Below, in pieces: positions 8,655 through 16,529 of a stretch of 38,784 bases of DNA. Under the pieces are notes generated by a model. That model made no database searches and was not told the origin of the DNA. It saw nothing but the letters and a program-made list of their open reading frames with translations. The DNA is taken from contig JAFCCC010000008.1 in the NCBI GenBank assembly GCA_017610385.1, forward strand, positions 1-38,784, in the 5' to 3' direction. The DNA is from Candidatus Nanohalarchaeota archaeon. GTDB taxonomy: Archaea; Nanohalarchaeota; Nanosalinia; Nanosalinales; JAFCCC01. The translations under genes were made by a program, and so were the position numbers. Numbering within the stretch: position 1 is the stretch's first letter; each line of letters starts with the position of its first letter.

Positions 8655-9170
8655 ATGCAAAAAGGCATGAGTGTGGCCATGTGGATCTGGATTATCGGGG
8701 GTGTTTTAATCGCGGGTCTGTTGTTTGTAATGGTTGTAAATAATATGGGGTTTTTTACTTCCCAGAAATCCAGAGAAGCCATGTTAGATCAATTCAGGTT
8801 GAATATTGTAAATAAAGCTGACTTGATTTGTGCCTCGAGTATAGGAAGTGTAAATCCCTCTTCGGTTGAACTCAAAAATGTTCAGGCAATATATGCTGCA
8901 GAAAAACCTAGAAATGTTGATCCAAAAGCACCACTATACATAACACAAAAAAATTATTCTATTGGTAAATATCTGTGCATGTCTTTTGATAATGAAGAGT
9001 ATCGCTGTAAAGAAATGACTTGTGAGATAAATATGACGTACATTGGAACCCCATTAAAAACTTCTGATATGTATAAAATAGGAATAAGTGATGGTTCATT
9101 TGAATTTGATCTGAGTATTCAAAAAAATGAACATAGTAAGGTATTAATTTCTGCGACACATCGTCCATAA
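8655..9170 (+). CDS. Pilin-like membrane-anchored protein
   Basis: 171 residues. MQKG-MSVAM and a helix (about residues 5-30) follow the operon's pattern, without Glu+5. The ectodomain has four cysteines, including a pair in YRCKEMTC, and ends in a beta-rich segment. It is separated from the previous gene by 32 AT-rich bases ending in a T-run, so it may have some independent expression. It is the last Lys-Gly-anchored gene of the block before a new promoter at about 9180. Confidence 0.68.
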   Translation: MQKGMSVAMWIWIIGGVLIAGLLFVMVVNNMGFFTSQKSREAMLDQFRLNIVNKADLICASSIGSVNPSSVELKNVQAIYAAEKPRNVDPKAPLYITQKNYSIGKYLCMSFDNEEYRCKEMTCEINMTYIGTPLKTSDMYKIGISDGSFEFDLSIQKNEHSKVLISATHRP

Positions 9171-9176
9171 CGCTAA

Positions 9177-9186
9177 CTTATATAAT
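9177..9186 (+). promoter_or_regulatory. Probable TATA box for the coiled-coil gene pair
   Basis: CTTATATAAT lies 23-32 bases before the ATG at 9209, the spacing expected of an archaeal TATA box with a very short leader. It separates the pilin/protease operon from the next transcription unit. Confidence 0.5.
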
Positions 9187-9208
9187 CTATCAAAAGCAAT
9201 TTCTTTAT

Positions 9209-9598
9209 ATGGCCGCACCTCAAAAACCAGAATTTGAAATAGACGTAATGGAACGTTTGAATAGCGCGTCTAGAAGAATTAGACAGCTTGAAGAAAATAT
9301 TAGAAGTATAAGAGATCATTTAACCGGTCTAGAAAATGAATTCGTCAAACAGAAGGAAGATAGGAATTCTTTTAATACGAATTTTAATAAAAAAGAGGAA
9401 CAAATTAAAATAGCCATAACTAATTTAGGTGTAGAAGTTAAGAATATCAATAGACGATTAAGAAAAGTTGCAACTAATCGAGAACTTCAAGAGATTGAAA
9501 GTTACATTCAAATTTTTAATCCATTAAAGAGCAGCTTTGTAACAAAAAAAGAGGTTCAAAAAATGATAGAAAAATATCGTGGAGGAGATCTTGAGTGA
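9209..9598 (+). CDS. Cytoplasmic coiled-coil protein
   Basis: 129 residues, highly charged, with no signal peptide or membrane helix. Heptad-like patterns run from about residue 13 to 100 (for example RIRQLEENIRSIRDHLTGLE), and the C-terminus is basic. Soluble coiled-coil proteins occur next to archaeal surface-appendage genes (archaellum FlaC/D/E-type proteins), but I see no specific signature of those families. The stop overlaps the next start (GTGA), so the two products are probably co-translated and may interact. Confidence 0.65.
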   Translation: MAAPQKPEFEIDVMERLNSASRRIRQLEENIRSIRDHLTGLENEFVKQKEDRNSFNTNFNKKEEQIKIAITNLGVEVKNINRRLRKVATNRELQEIESYIQIFNPLKSSFVTKKEVQKMIEKYRGGDLE

Positions 9599-10386
9599 AA
9601 TTTAAGTTATTTGGTAGATTAAAACAAAATGCAAAAAAAGAACCTAAAATAGAAGCGAATTTAAAACCTGCTGAAGAAATACCAGTTAATGAAGTTAGAC
9701 GAATGAGTTCTCAGGGAGTTTCTCAAGGAGAGATTGTTAATCAATTAAGAAATACTGGGTATACTTATTCTCAAATAAATAAGGCGATGAATGAAGCAGT
9801 TAAAGAAACAACAAAAATGGGTGGAATTCAAAATCAAACGCCTATGCAAAGTCAGATGTCCTCAGGTATGCCACAACCGGAAATAAATACTCAATTACCG
9901 CCAAAGGCAACACCACAGGTTCAAAATAACCAATCGAATGAGCGGTCATTTGAATACCCGCAAAATATACAATATACTGGACCCTCTAAAGAAGAACTTG
10001 GATTACAAAGCCAGGATGCATTTGCTGCCGCAGCATCACAACAGCAACAATTTTTGGTTCCTGAAAATACAGAAGAATTAATAGAGGTTATGATTGCTGA
10101 AAAGATGATTGATGTTGAAGATGAATTTGAAAGATCGCATAATAAAATTTCTGATCTTGAGAAAATTATTCTAGAGTTAAGAGACACAGTAAAAGAACTT
10201 CAGATTAGAAAAGATGAGGATGAAAAAAAGTTCTTGGGAAAGGTTATTGAAATTGAAGATTTTTTAGAAGGATCTCAAAGTAGACTTGGTGGATTAGAAA
10301 AAGCTGTTCAACAAGTTTTGCCTACTTTAGTTGAAAATGTTCGTGATTTAACAGGAGTAGTTGAGGATGCAAAGAAAAAAGAGTAA
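9595..10386 (+). CDS. Cytoplasmic protein with UBA-like helical motif and coiled coil
   Basis: 263 residues from a GTG overlapping the previous stop, with a GGAGGAG Shine-Dalgarno just upstream. Residues about 35-70 (VSQGEIVNQLRNTGYTYSQI...) look like a small three-helix UBA-like bundle. A Gln/Asn/Pro-rich linker follows (about 75-150), then a charged coiled coil (about 180-260). No membrane segment. Together with the 9209 product it could be a cytoplasmic scaffold or adaptor. Function unknown; the assignment rests on composition and motif shape. Confidence 0.65.
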   Translation: MKFKLFGRLKQNAKKEPKIEANLKPAEEIPVNEVRRMSSQGVSQGEIVNQLRNTGYTYSQINKAMNEAVKETTKMGGIQNQTPMQSQMSSGMPQPEINTQLPPKATPQVQNNQSNERSFEYPQNIQYTGPSKEELGLQSQDAFAAAASQQQQFLVPENTEELIEVMIAEKMIDVEDEFERSHNKISDLEKIILELRDTVKELQIRKDEDEKKFLGKVIEIEDFLEGSQSRLGGLEKAVQQVLPTLVENVRDLTGVVEDAKKKE

Positions 10387-10400
10387 TTTCTAGTTTAATT

Positions 10401-10949
10401 TTATGGGCTATCTCCGCCACCGTTTTTAGTAACAAGCCAGATAACTAATACAATTACTCCGAGCATTATTGCTATTCCGAAAACACTTAAAAATGCTTCG
10501 GAAGAGAAAAACGAACCAAATGCCGTGCCAACACTACTAGCAGTCATTGAAATGTTAAACACCAAAAAAACAATCATTGTGATAATTAAAATAGCTAAAA
10601 TCACGAAAATAATCCATTTGGCTGTTTTTTTATCAGTACTCATTAAATCTTCTAATTTGATATTAAAGAAACCCATTAAAATTGCAATGGCCAATAAAGC
10701 GACTAAAACAACCGCAAATCTAGAAAAAAATATAGTAAAGAAATCTGCAGGAATAAACGTATAAATGCCGCCTAGAACCAGCAAAGAAACACAAAGTGAA
10801 ATTATTAAATTAACTCCTTTATTGTCTCCAAATGCCTTTACATATTCTAAAATCCCATAAACTACTGCGAAAACTAACAACATTGGCAATAAAAAGTTAT
10901 AAAAGCCGAAATTTCTCAAGTTTTCCACAAAAAATTCAAATCCTGCCAT
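10401..10949 (-). CDS. Four-helix membrane protein, paralogue of the next gene upstream
   Basis: 182 residues from the ATG at 10949; a GTG at 10964, two bases after the upstream gene's stop, is a possible alternative. About four or five hydrophobic helices span the protein. The segment FGFYNFLLPMLL...YGILEY...FGDNKG matches SGFYHVVLPIIL...YGILEM...FGDTTKG in the 10966-11553 product, so they are paralogues in tandem. Small polytopic proteins of this kind lack enzyme motifs and may form a membrane platform or channel. The gene converges on the coiled-coil gene at 10386. Confidence 0.7.
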   Translation of the reverse strand: MAGFEFFVENLRNFGFYNFLLPMLLVFAVVYGILEYVKAFGDNKGVNLIISLCVSLLVLGGIYTFIPADFFTIFFSRFAVVLVALLAIAILMGFFNIKLEDLMSTDKKTAKWIIFVILAILIITMIVFLVFNISMTASSVGTAFGSFFSSEAFLSVFGIAIMLGVIVLVIWLVTKNGGGDSP

Positions 10950-10965
10950 GTTTGTACAGCTCACT

Positions 10966-11553
10966 TCACTTTCGTGCAGCTTTCTTTGCTATTCTTTTTT
11001 GAGTACCCTCAGCACTCGTATCCAAAAATGTCCAGACGACTAAAGCAACTAGCCCTACCACTACCAATAACAATACAATTGTTTGTGCACTAATGGCCAT
11101 ATGTGGTAAGTTAAAATTTATACCGAAAATTCCTATGCCGCCAGATTGCCTAAACAGCATGAAAATAACAAATGCGCAGATTGCAAAAATCAGCCATTTT
11201 ATCCATGCTTTATCACCAAATACAGTCGTAAAATTCTCGCCTTTAATCACACCATATAAAATAAAGAGGAATAATACTCCAACCAAAATAACCGCCAAAT
11301 AACCAGACATATTGACAACAATAGTTGAGAACCAGATCAAATAACTAGTTGAATAAGTTATAAAAAGAGTTAAAATAATAGAAATTATAATATTTATTTT
11401 GTGGCCTTTTGTAGTGTCTCCAAAAATATTAATCATTTCAAGAATTCCGTATAAAATGACTACTAAAAGAATTATTGGTAAAACCACGTGATAAAAACCG
11501 CTTTGTCCTAAAATTCCTTGTTGCCCCAGCCATTGTTCGAAATTAAATGTCAT
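10966..11553 (-). CDS. Polytopic membrane protein, paralogue of the 10401 product
   Basis: 195 residues with about four or five transmembrane helices and a basic C-terminus (KRIAKKAARK) that is probably cytoplasmic. It shares the GFY-x(3)-LP...YGILE...FGD-x-x-KG signature with the downstream paralogue. It is first in its minus-strand unit, and a TATA-like element (CTTTTATAAGG on the minus strand) lies about 27-37 bases before its start. It is divergent from the 11665 membrane gene, suggesting coordinated expression of the membrane cluster. Function unknown. Confidence 0.7.
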   Translation of the reverse strand: MTFNFEQWLGQQGILGQSGFYHVVLPIILLVVILYGILEMINIFGDTTKGHKINIIISIILTLFITYSTSYLIWFSTIVVNMSGYLAVILVGVLFLFILYGVIKGENFTTVFGDKAWIKWLIFAICAFVIFMLFRQSGGIGIFGINFNLPHMAISAQTIVLLLVVVGLVALVVWTFLDTSAEGTQKRIAKKAARK

Positions 11554-11579
11554 TTTTCAATAATAATATTAGCTTAAAC

Positions 11580-11642
11580 TCCTTATAAAAGATTCGATTA
11601 TTGTATTACATGCGAACTACACCATGCGGAATATATATATAC
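11580..11642. promoter_or_regulatory. Divergent promoter region of the membrane-protein cluster
   Basis: Two TATA-like elements face away from each other: CCTTATAAAAG at 11580-11590 (read on the minus strand for the gene starting at 11553) and an alternating AT run ending near 11640 (for the gene starting at 11665). Both sit about 25-30 bases before the start codons, giving near-leaderless transcripts. Confidence 0.45.
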
Positions 11643-11664
11643 GCCTTAAAAACAATATCATTCT

Positions 11665-12765
11665 ATGAAAAAATTCTCATCACTTTTTTTACTGGGTGTT
11701 TTAATCATAAGCTTTACAAATTTGGTTTCTGCTTCATGTCCTATGACTGGAAAACCAGAGATTACTAGTCTTAGTTCTATCAGCAATTTTATGACTCAAT
11801 TTACCTCAAATTTTTTCAATGGTGTGTGTTGGGCAGAACATGCGCTCGATGCGATAATTTTCTTTATTGTTCCTATTATATTTTTGATTGTTTTATTGAA
11901 AGCAATTATGGATGAAATTAATATATTTAATGGAAAAGTAACTTGGGCTCTGTCTATCTGCATCGCAATCATGGCGATTCCAATGGGAATTTATTCTGGT
12001 TTACTTACTGTTATGGCAAATATTGGAGCAATATTTGCCACGGTGGTGTTCTTTGCAGTTGTATTTGTAATTGGATTAAGTAAATGGTATAGAAAAAAAG
12101 CTAAAGAATATGACTTCTTAATGGGAAACAGATTTTTAACTGTGTTGGTAGTTCATTCTCCTCTAATTGTTTTATTTACTCTCACAGGAATCTGGCTTGG
12201 TACAATAAAACTGGGAACTAATTATTTGTTCCAGTTTGCCGCAGAAGGCATTCAAACAGGTAGCTCAGGAATGATTTCTTTGTATGCGTTATCATTTATT
12301 GCGATCATAACTGCTGTTTTATTGTTGGTTTTGAAAGAAGGTAGAAAAAATTGGAAGGGAGTTATTATGGTCGGAATTTTGGCGGGAATTGCAACAATAG
12401 TTTTTTCAAATTTAAGTGTTGGGGATTTAAAAGCACAATCTTCTACTTTGGGAGCTGTCTTTGGGTTTATGATTGGTATGGGATTTGCTTTGTTAGAGTG
12501 GGGAAGAAAACATTCTTTAAAAATTAAAGCAATTGATGACCAAGCAAAAGAAGGTCTTGATGGAATTCAAAGAAACATTGAACAAGCTAAATCCGACTTA
12601 AAAATAGCTAAAAAGAATTTAGAGTCTGCTACTGGAGAAGCTGCTGTGGGTTATAGGGATCAAATAATTTACATAGAAAAAAGGCTTGAGGATCTTAAAT
12701 ACAGTCGTCAAGAATTATTAGATACTGCAAATGCCGCAGCCATGAAAAAAATATGGAATAAATAA
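11665..12765 (+). CDS. Polytopic membrane protein with cytoplasmic coiled-coil tail
   Basis: 366 residues. A cleavable-looking signal (about 1-23, ending VSA before SCPMTG) is followed by a short Cys-containing segment and about seven hydrophobic helices. The last 90 residues (from about 280) are charged and helical with heptads (IQRNIEQAKSDLKIAKKN), probably a cytoplasmic coiled coil. Size and layout match the next gene (365 residues, C-terminal coiled coil), though direct sequence similarity is weak. The topology suggests a membrane platform protein; no transport-family motif is evident. Confidence 0.7.
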   Translation: MKKFSSLFLLGVLIISFTNLVSASCPMTGKPEITSLSSISNFMTQFTSNFFNGVCWAEHALDAIIFFIVPIIFLIVLLKAIMDEINIFNGKVTWALSICIAIMAIPMGIYSGLLTVMANIGAIFATVVFFAVVFVIGLSKWYRKKAKEYDFLMGNRFLTVLVVHSPLIVLFTLTGIWLGTIKLGTNYLFQFAAEGIQTGSSGMISLYALSFIAIITAVLLLVLKEGRKNWKGVIMVGILAGIATIVFSNLSVGDLKAQSSTLGAVFGFMIGMGFALLEWGRKHSLKIKAIDDQAKEGLDGIQRNIEQAKSDLKIAKKNLESATGEAAVGYRDQIIYIEKRLEDLKYSRQELLDTANAAAMKKIWNK

Positions 12766-12806
12766 ATCAACCCATCTTTTTATTCTAAAAAGTTTAAGGT
12801 AATTCT

Positions 12807-13904
12807 ATGGCAATTATTTGTTGGCTTGGATGGATCATGGTTGGACCGTTTTGGTTATTCTCGTGGATAGTAACCAAGTTAATGAATGGTTTTCCGCAAA
12901 TAAATGTCCCTCAGGCATATGGAACTTGGGTATCTTTAGTTTTATCGGTTATTTTGGTGTGGGCACTTTTTTATGCGATTATTAATGCGGTTACAGAAGG
13001 AGCATATCAACAAATGAATAAAAAGTTCAGAAAACTTGCTAATAATGTTCTAGGGTTTTTGGCTGGTTTTACTATACTCGCCTTAATTAGAATTTTGCTA
13101 GACTTTGAATCCACATGCCACCAGAATAAATTACCAGGAATTCCTGATTTAGCAGTCATAAAAGCGCAGATTATGACGTGGATTGCGACGGCAAATCAAT
13201 TTTTGTTGAGTGACGGCGTATTTTTTGCGTTTAATAGAATTATTTTTCCTTTAGCGTTTCTTGTAGGATTTTATGCATTTATTAGCTCTTTAGCTGTATT
13301 CAGAAAGAAGTGGGTTAATTTTGTTTTATCGTTGTGTATTTCAGTAATGATGATAGTTAGTCCTGCTTTGGAAATAATAACGAATTTCTTTTTGAGTAGT
13401 ATTATTAACTTACTTCTTGGTGGAGCAATATTGTATTTGATATTGAAATCTTGGAAACTTTTATTTGTGTATTTAAAAAACCAGCTAAAGGAAAAGAATC
13501 AGGTTATGACGATAACGAACCATATTACGACAGCATTCTTTTTCATAATATATTACATAGTGGTGGGTGTTTTAACGGGAATTTTAGGATTTGGCAACCC
13601 TGTATGGAATATTATGTGGGGGGCCATGACAGGATTTATTTTGTTTGGTTTGGCATATTACAAGTATTATCTTGCGCCATTCTTCAAATACAAGAATTTA
13701 ATAAGGTATCGGGATGAAATAAATGCTGAACTTAAAAATGCCGAAGCAAAGATGAATACTGCAGAAACAGAGGTTGCTAGAAAAGCGTATCAAGACGTGT
13801 ATATGAAAATATTAATGAAAAAGGAGAACTTGGAAATGGGTTTGGAGGACGTTCAAGAGGCAATAACTGCAATTAGAATGGGGTTGAAGCGCCGTGCCAA
13901 CTAG
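12807..13904 (+). CDS. Polytopic membrane protein with cytoplasmic coiled-coil tail
   Basis: 365 residues with about seven transmembrane helices and a C-terminal charged coiled coil (about residues 298-360, RYRDEINAELKNAEAKMNTA...). The architecture is the same as that of the 11665 product. Its stop overlaps the next start (GTG at 13894). With no known transporter motif, I infer a structural membrane component working with the preceding protein through the coiled coils. Confidence 0.7.
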   Translation: MAIICWLGWIMVGPFWLFSWIVTKLMNGFPQINVPQAYGTWVSLVLSVILVWALFYAIINAVTEGAYQQMNKKFRKLANNVLGFLAGFTILALIRILLDFESTCHQNKLPGIPDLAVIKAQIMTWIATANQFLLSDGVFFAFNRIIFPLAFLVGFYAFISSLAVFRKKWVNFVLSLCISVMMIVSPALEIITNFFLSSIINLLLGGAILYLILKSWKLLFVYLKNQLKEKNQVMTITNHITTAFFFIIYYIVVGVLTGILGFGNPVWNIMWGAMTGFILFGLAYYKYYLAPFFKYKNLIRYRDEINAELKNAEAKMNTAETEVARKAYQDVYMKILMKKENLEMGLEDVQEAITAIRMGLKRRAN

Positions 13905-14250
13905 TATTGGTATTCCGTTTTTTACATTTCTCTTAGAAATTATATTAATTTTGATTATAACTAAACTAACAGACCGAAAAGTGACTTATGAAAGCGTTGC
14001 TACCAATGGAATAATCACAACGATGGCTGCGGGTACTTTATTATTTGATAAAAAACCAGCAGGATTTTTGCTTTTGGCATATGCGTCTTTGTTGTTAACA
14101 GCAGGTGTAAGAGCGCATGAAGACAAAAAATTTGGATTTGAAGATAAATTTAGTAAGGCGCTTAAATTTTTTGGGCATTATTTAACTGTTAGTATTGTTC
14201 TTACAGTAGTTCTTATTTTAGCGTATATTGTGCCTTTATTTTTAGACTAA
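13894..14250 (+). CDS. Small polytopic membrane protein
   Basis: 118 residues from a GTG that overlaps the previous stop by 11 bases, so translation is probably coupled. Three or four hydrophobic helices are separated by short charged loops (TDRKVTYES, RAHEDKKFGFEDKFS). No family recognised. It is the last gene of this plus-strand membrane cluster and is followed by an AT-rich stretch with a T-run near 14270-14285. Confidence 0.62.
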   Translation: MPTSIGIPFFTFLLEIILILIITKLTDRKVTYESVATNGIITTMAAGTLLFDKKPAGFLLLAYASLLLTAGVRAHEDKKFGFEDKFSKALKFFGHYLTVSIVLTVVLILAYIVPLFLD

Positions 14251-14318
14251 TAAATTCGTTTTTAACTGGGGAGTTTATTTTTAAATTAAATAGCTAAGTT
14301 TAGAATAATGGCTTGATT

Positions 14319-14456
14319 TCATTTCTTTTCACGCTTAATTCCGAATTTTAAGCCCATTCTGCCAAGAACATATCCAAATAAAATACAGAGAATCATCAGA
14401 CTAATTGATTCTATCTGATTTTGATAGATTAAAGTACCTATACTATTTAAAATCAT
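14319..14456 (-). CDS. Very small membrane protein (45 aa)
   Basis: ATG at 14456 (minus), TGA at 14319-14321. It starts one base beyond the stop of the 55-residue gene, as expected of operon members. The product has one hydrophobic helix (about residues 18-33, LMILCILFGYVLG) and a basic C-terminus (KFGIKREKK). Codon use is like the neighbours. Support is its size-appropriate helix and perfect abutment; no homologue is known to me. Confidence 0.45.
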   Translation of the reverse strand: MILNSIGTLIYQNQIESISLMILCILFGYVLGRMGLKFGIKREKK

Positions 14457-14457
14457 G

Positions 14458-14625
14458 TTAATCACACTGGGTTAATATAAAACCTCCAATTAAAACTAAA
14501 ATACCTAAAACACTTTCTATCCAAATAAGTGTATTTTCAATTAAAAAAAAAGGTAAGACGGAAATTAATGCTCCTAAAATAATTTCTGCTCCAGCAATAA
14601 ATTTTTTATCGAAGATTTTGTTCAT
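14458..14625 (-). CDS. Very small membrane protein (55 aa)
   Basis: ATG at 14625 (minus), TAA at 14458-14460. The sequence MNKIFDKKFIAGAEIILGAL begins with a short basic stretch and contains two hydrophobic helices (about 10-29 and 33-52), so it is a probable hairpin membrane protein. It lies 27 bases downstream of the DUF357-like gene on the same strand and directly before the 45-residue gene, so it is probably co-transcribed with dph5. Function unknown. Confidence 0.5.
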   Translation of the reverse strand: MNKIFDKKFIAGAEIILGALISVLPFFLIENTLIWIESVLGILVLIGGFILTQCD

Positions 14626-14652
14626 AATTATAATTTGGTTTCGCAGTTTAAA

Positions 14653-14898
14653 TTAATTTTCTTTGAGAAAGCCATATCTTAAACCGATTTCTAGCCAACT
14701 AAAGCTCCATAAGAGTGCTTCAAAAGAGCGAATAAAATCCTTCTGTTCAAAAAAATGTTGAGAATCTTTGTAATATGCTTTTGTATTTTTCAAAAAATCG
14801 TCTCCTTTTTCTGTATTGATTACTGTTTTCAAACGAGTTTCTAATATGTCTGTCCATTTTTCAATTTCTTTTTTAAGTTTAATTTCTGTGTCATCCAT
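14653..14898 (-). CDS. DUF357-like small helical protein
   Basis: 81 residues from the ATG at 14898, one base after the dph5 stop; an in-frame TTG at 14907 would overlap dph5. The sequence is all-helical: an N-terminal charged helix (KLKKEIEKWTDILETRLKTV), then AYYKDSQHFFEQKDFIRSFEALLWSFSWLEIGLRYGFL. This length and the closing W-x-W/GLR pattern resemble the archaeal DUF357 family. That family has no established function; adjacency to a diphthamide gene hints at a translation-related setting. Confidence 0.65.
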   Translation of the reverse strand: MDDTEIKLKKEIEKWTDILETRLKTVINTEKGDDFLKNTKAYYKDSQHFFEQKDFIRSFEALLWSFSWLEIGLRYGFLKEN

Positions 14899-14899
14899 T

Positions 14900-15619
14900 T
14901 TAATCAATTAAACTAAGATATTCTTGTTCTTTATCGTCTAATCTTCCTGGAATTATCAAAGAGTGTGGTAAATCACCCAACACACTTTTCTTTAAGTTTT
15001 CAAAAGAATCATAAATGATTGTCTGATTTGGACTTCCTAATTTACATAGAATCATTAGTTTTTTTCTTTGTAATATTTTTTTATGATCTAACTGCTCTAA
15101 AATTTCAAGTGCCTCTTTTGCACTTAAGCCTATATCTAATAAGACCAACGAATGCATTTTATTTTCTAAATTAAATTTGATTATTTCGTAAGGAGATTCT
15201 GGGTAAGAATACTTCTGATATTTTTTTGGTAGGGTGGTTGTTCTTCCAAATTTATATAGAGAAAGTCCAGTTTCTGCGATTATAGTAAATATCGAACAAC
15301 TATGAATTATTTCAAAATCAATATTTTTTGATTTACATTCCGCTAACATTTCAAAGTGCGTTGTTGCAGTCAAAGGATCTCCGGAAACTAACAAAGCGAT
15401 GTTTTTATTGGCGGCTTCTTGCAAAAACATTAGATTTTCAATGGAATCTCTATTTAAAATTTTAATTTTTTTACTGATTTTTTTTTCTAATTCTTTTAAA
15501 TTATACATATTGAGGTTCGTATAAAATTCAGCACAAACTAAATCAGATCGTTTTAGTTTATCTAAGCCTTTTAGAGTTAAATCTCCGTTACTCATTCCTA
15601 AACCGATTAAATAAAACAT
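14900..15619 (-). CDS. dphB: Diphthine synthase
   Basis: 239 residues. It is a SAM-dependent methyltransferase of the tetrapyrrole-methylase fold that methylates the modified histidine of elongation factor 2 during diphthamide synthesis. Visible signatures are the N-terminal FYLIGLGMSNGDLTLKGLD, the SAM-binding LVSGDPLTATTHFE at about residues 77-90, SIFTIIAETGL..YKFGRTTTLP, and the C-terminal LIIPGRL-x-D-x-E. Length is slightly short but complete for the archaeal family. It is divergent from a Trm5-type gene, so EF2 and tRNA modification genes share one intergenic region. Confidence 0.92.
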   Translation of the reverse strand: MFYLIGLGMSNGDLTLKGLDKLKRSDLVCAEFYTNLNMYNLKELEKKISKKIKILNRDSIENLMFLQEAANKNIALLVSGDPLTATTHFEMLAECKSKNIDFEIIHSCSIFTIIAETGLSLYKFGRTTTLPKKYQKYSYPESPYEIIKFNLENKMHSLVLLDIGLSAKEALEILEQLDHKKILQRKKLMILCKLGSPNQTIIYDSFENLKKSVLGDLPHSLIIPGRLDDKEQEYLSLID

Positions 15620-15670
15620 AATTATAATTTGGGGGTAACATTTAACAACCTTTTTCTTTATTCTATACTT

Positions 15671-16489
15671 ATGAATTTAAAAGAAAAGCTGAAAGACAGA
15701 TTAACTGAAAAAGAATTATCTTATTTAATTAGATCTTTTGAAATTCTAGGAGATATTGCAGTAATTCAAGTTCCAAAACTTTTAGAAAATAAAAAAATGA
15801 TAATCGCTCGAGCGGTTAAAGAACAACATAAACATATTAAAACCGTTCTAAGAAAAATCGAAAAAGTTGATACAGAATTTAGAGTTCCGCGTTATGAACT
15901 TTTAATTGGAACAGGAACAGAAACAATTTATAAAGAGAATGACTGCCGTTATACCTTAGATCCAACTTTGGTTTACTTTTCTGAGAAATTAGGAACAGAA
16001 AGAGCGAGGATTTTGGAACAAGTTAGGGAAGGGGAAACAATTCACGCATGGTTTGCGGGTGTTGGACCGTATCCTATTCTAATTGCAAAAAATAAATCTG
16101 TTAAAATTATTGCAATTGAAAAAAATCCGAAGGCGTGCAAATATCTAGAAAAAAATGTTCTTTTGAATAAAGTACAAGATAAAATTAAAATTTATGAAGG
16201 AGATGTGCGGGAAATTGCGCCCAAAATAGGTGTTTTGGCAGATCGAACAATTATGCCACTTCCAAAAACATCAGAATTATTTTTGGATTTAGCATTGACA
16301 TATACAAAAACAGGTGGAATAGTTCATTACTATTGTTTTGGTACTGAAGATGAATTGGAAATAATTAAAGCTAAAATTAAAGAAGAATCTAAAAAACAAA
16401 AAAAAGAGGTGGATTTTTTAGGGGCGTACAAATGTGGGGTTTTGGGTCCTAAAATATATCGGTTCTGTATTGATTTTCAAATAAATTAA
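15671..16489 (+). CDS. trm5: Trm5/TYW2-family tRNA methyltransferase (probable tRNA guanine-37 N1)
   Basis: 272 residues from the ATG at 15671; an in-frame TTG at 15629 would fall in the divergent promoter. The N-terminal part has RYELLIGTGTETIYKEN and LDPTLVYFSEKLGTER, typical of Trm5/Taw2. The SAM-binding loop AWFAGVGPYPI lies at about residue 126 and the catalytic-region motif is DRTIMPLPKTSELFLD, where most Trm5 enzymes have NLP in place of PLP. The likely role is m1G37 formation, which protects reading-frame fidelity; a wyosine-pathway role cannot be excluded. Confidence 0.85.
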   Translation: MNLKEKLKDRLTEKELSYLIRSFEILGDIAVIQVPKLLENKKMIIARAVKEQHKHIKTVLRKIEKVDTEFRVPRYELLIGTGTETIYKENDCRYTLDPTLVYFSEKLGTERARILEQVREGETIHAWFAGVGPYPILIAKNKSVKIIAIEKNPKACKYLEKNVLLNKVQDKIKIYEGDVREIAPKIGVLADRTIMPLPKTSELFLDLALTYTKTGGIVHYYCFGTEDELEIIKAKIKEESKKQKKEVDFLGAYKCGVLGPKIYRFCIDFQIN

Positions 16490-16504
16490 CGAAACATTTA
16501 TATA
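16490..16504 (+). promoter_or_regulatory. BRE and TATA box
   Basis: CGAAAC (BRE-like) is followed by TTTATATA at 16497-16504, 26-33 bases before the ATG at 16530. This fits an archaeal promoter with almost no leader. Confidence 0.6.
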
Positions 16505-16529
16505 GTAGTAGTTACTTCTTAGTAGTATT

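Noticed and set aside
10525-11302. Plus-strand frames opposite the two paralogous membrane genes
   Set aside because: They are short, lysine/isoleucine-rich antisense shadows of clear minus-strand membrane proteins.
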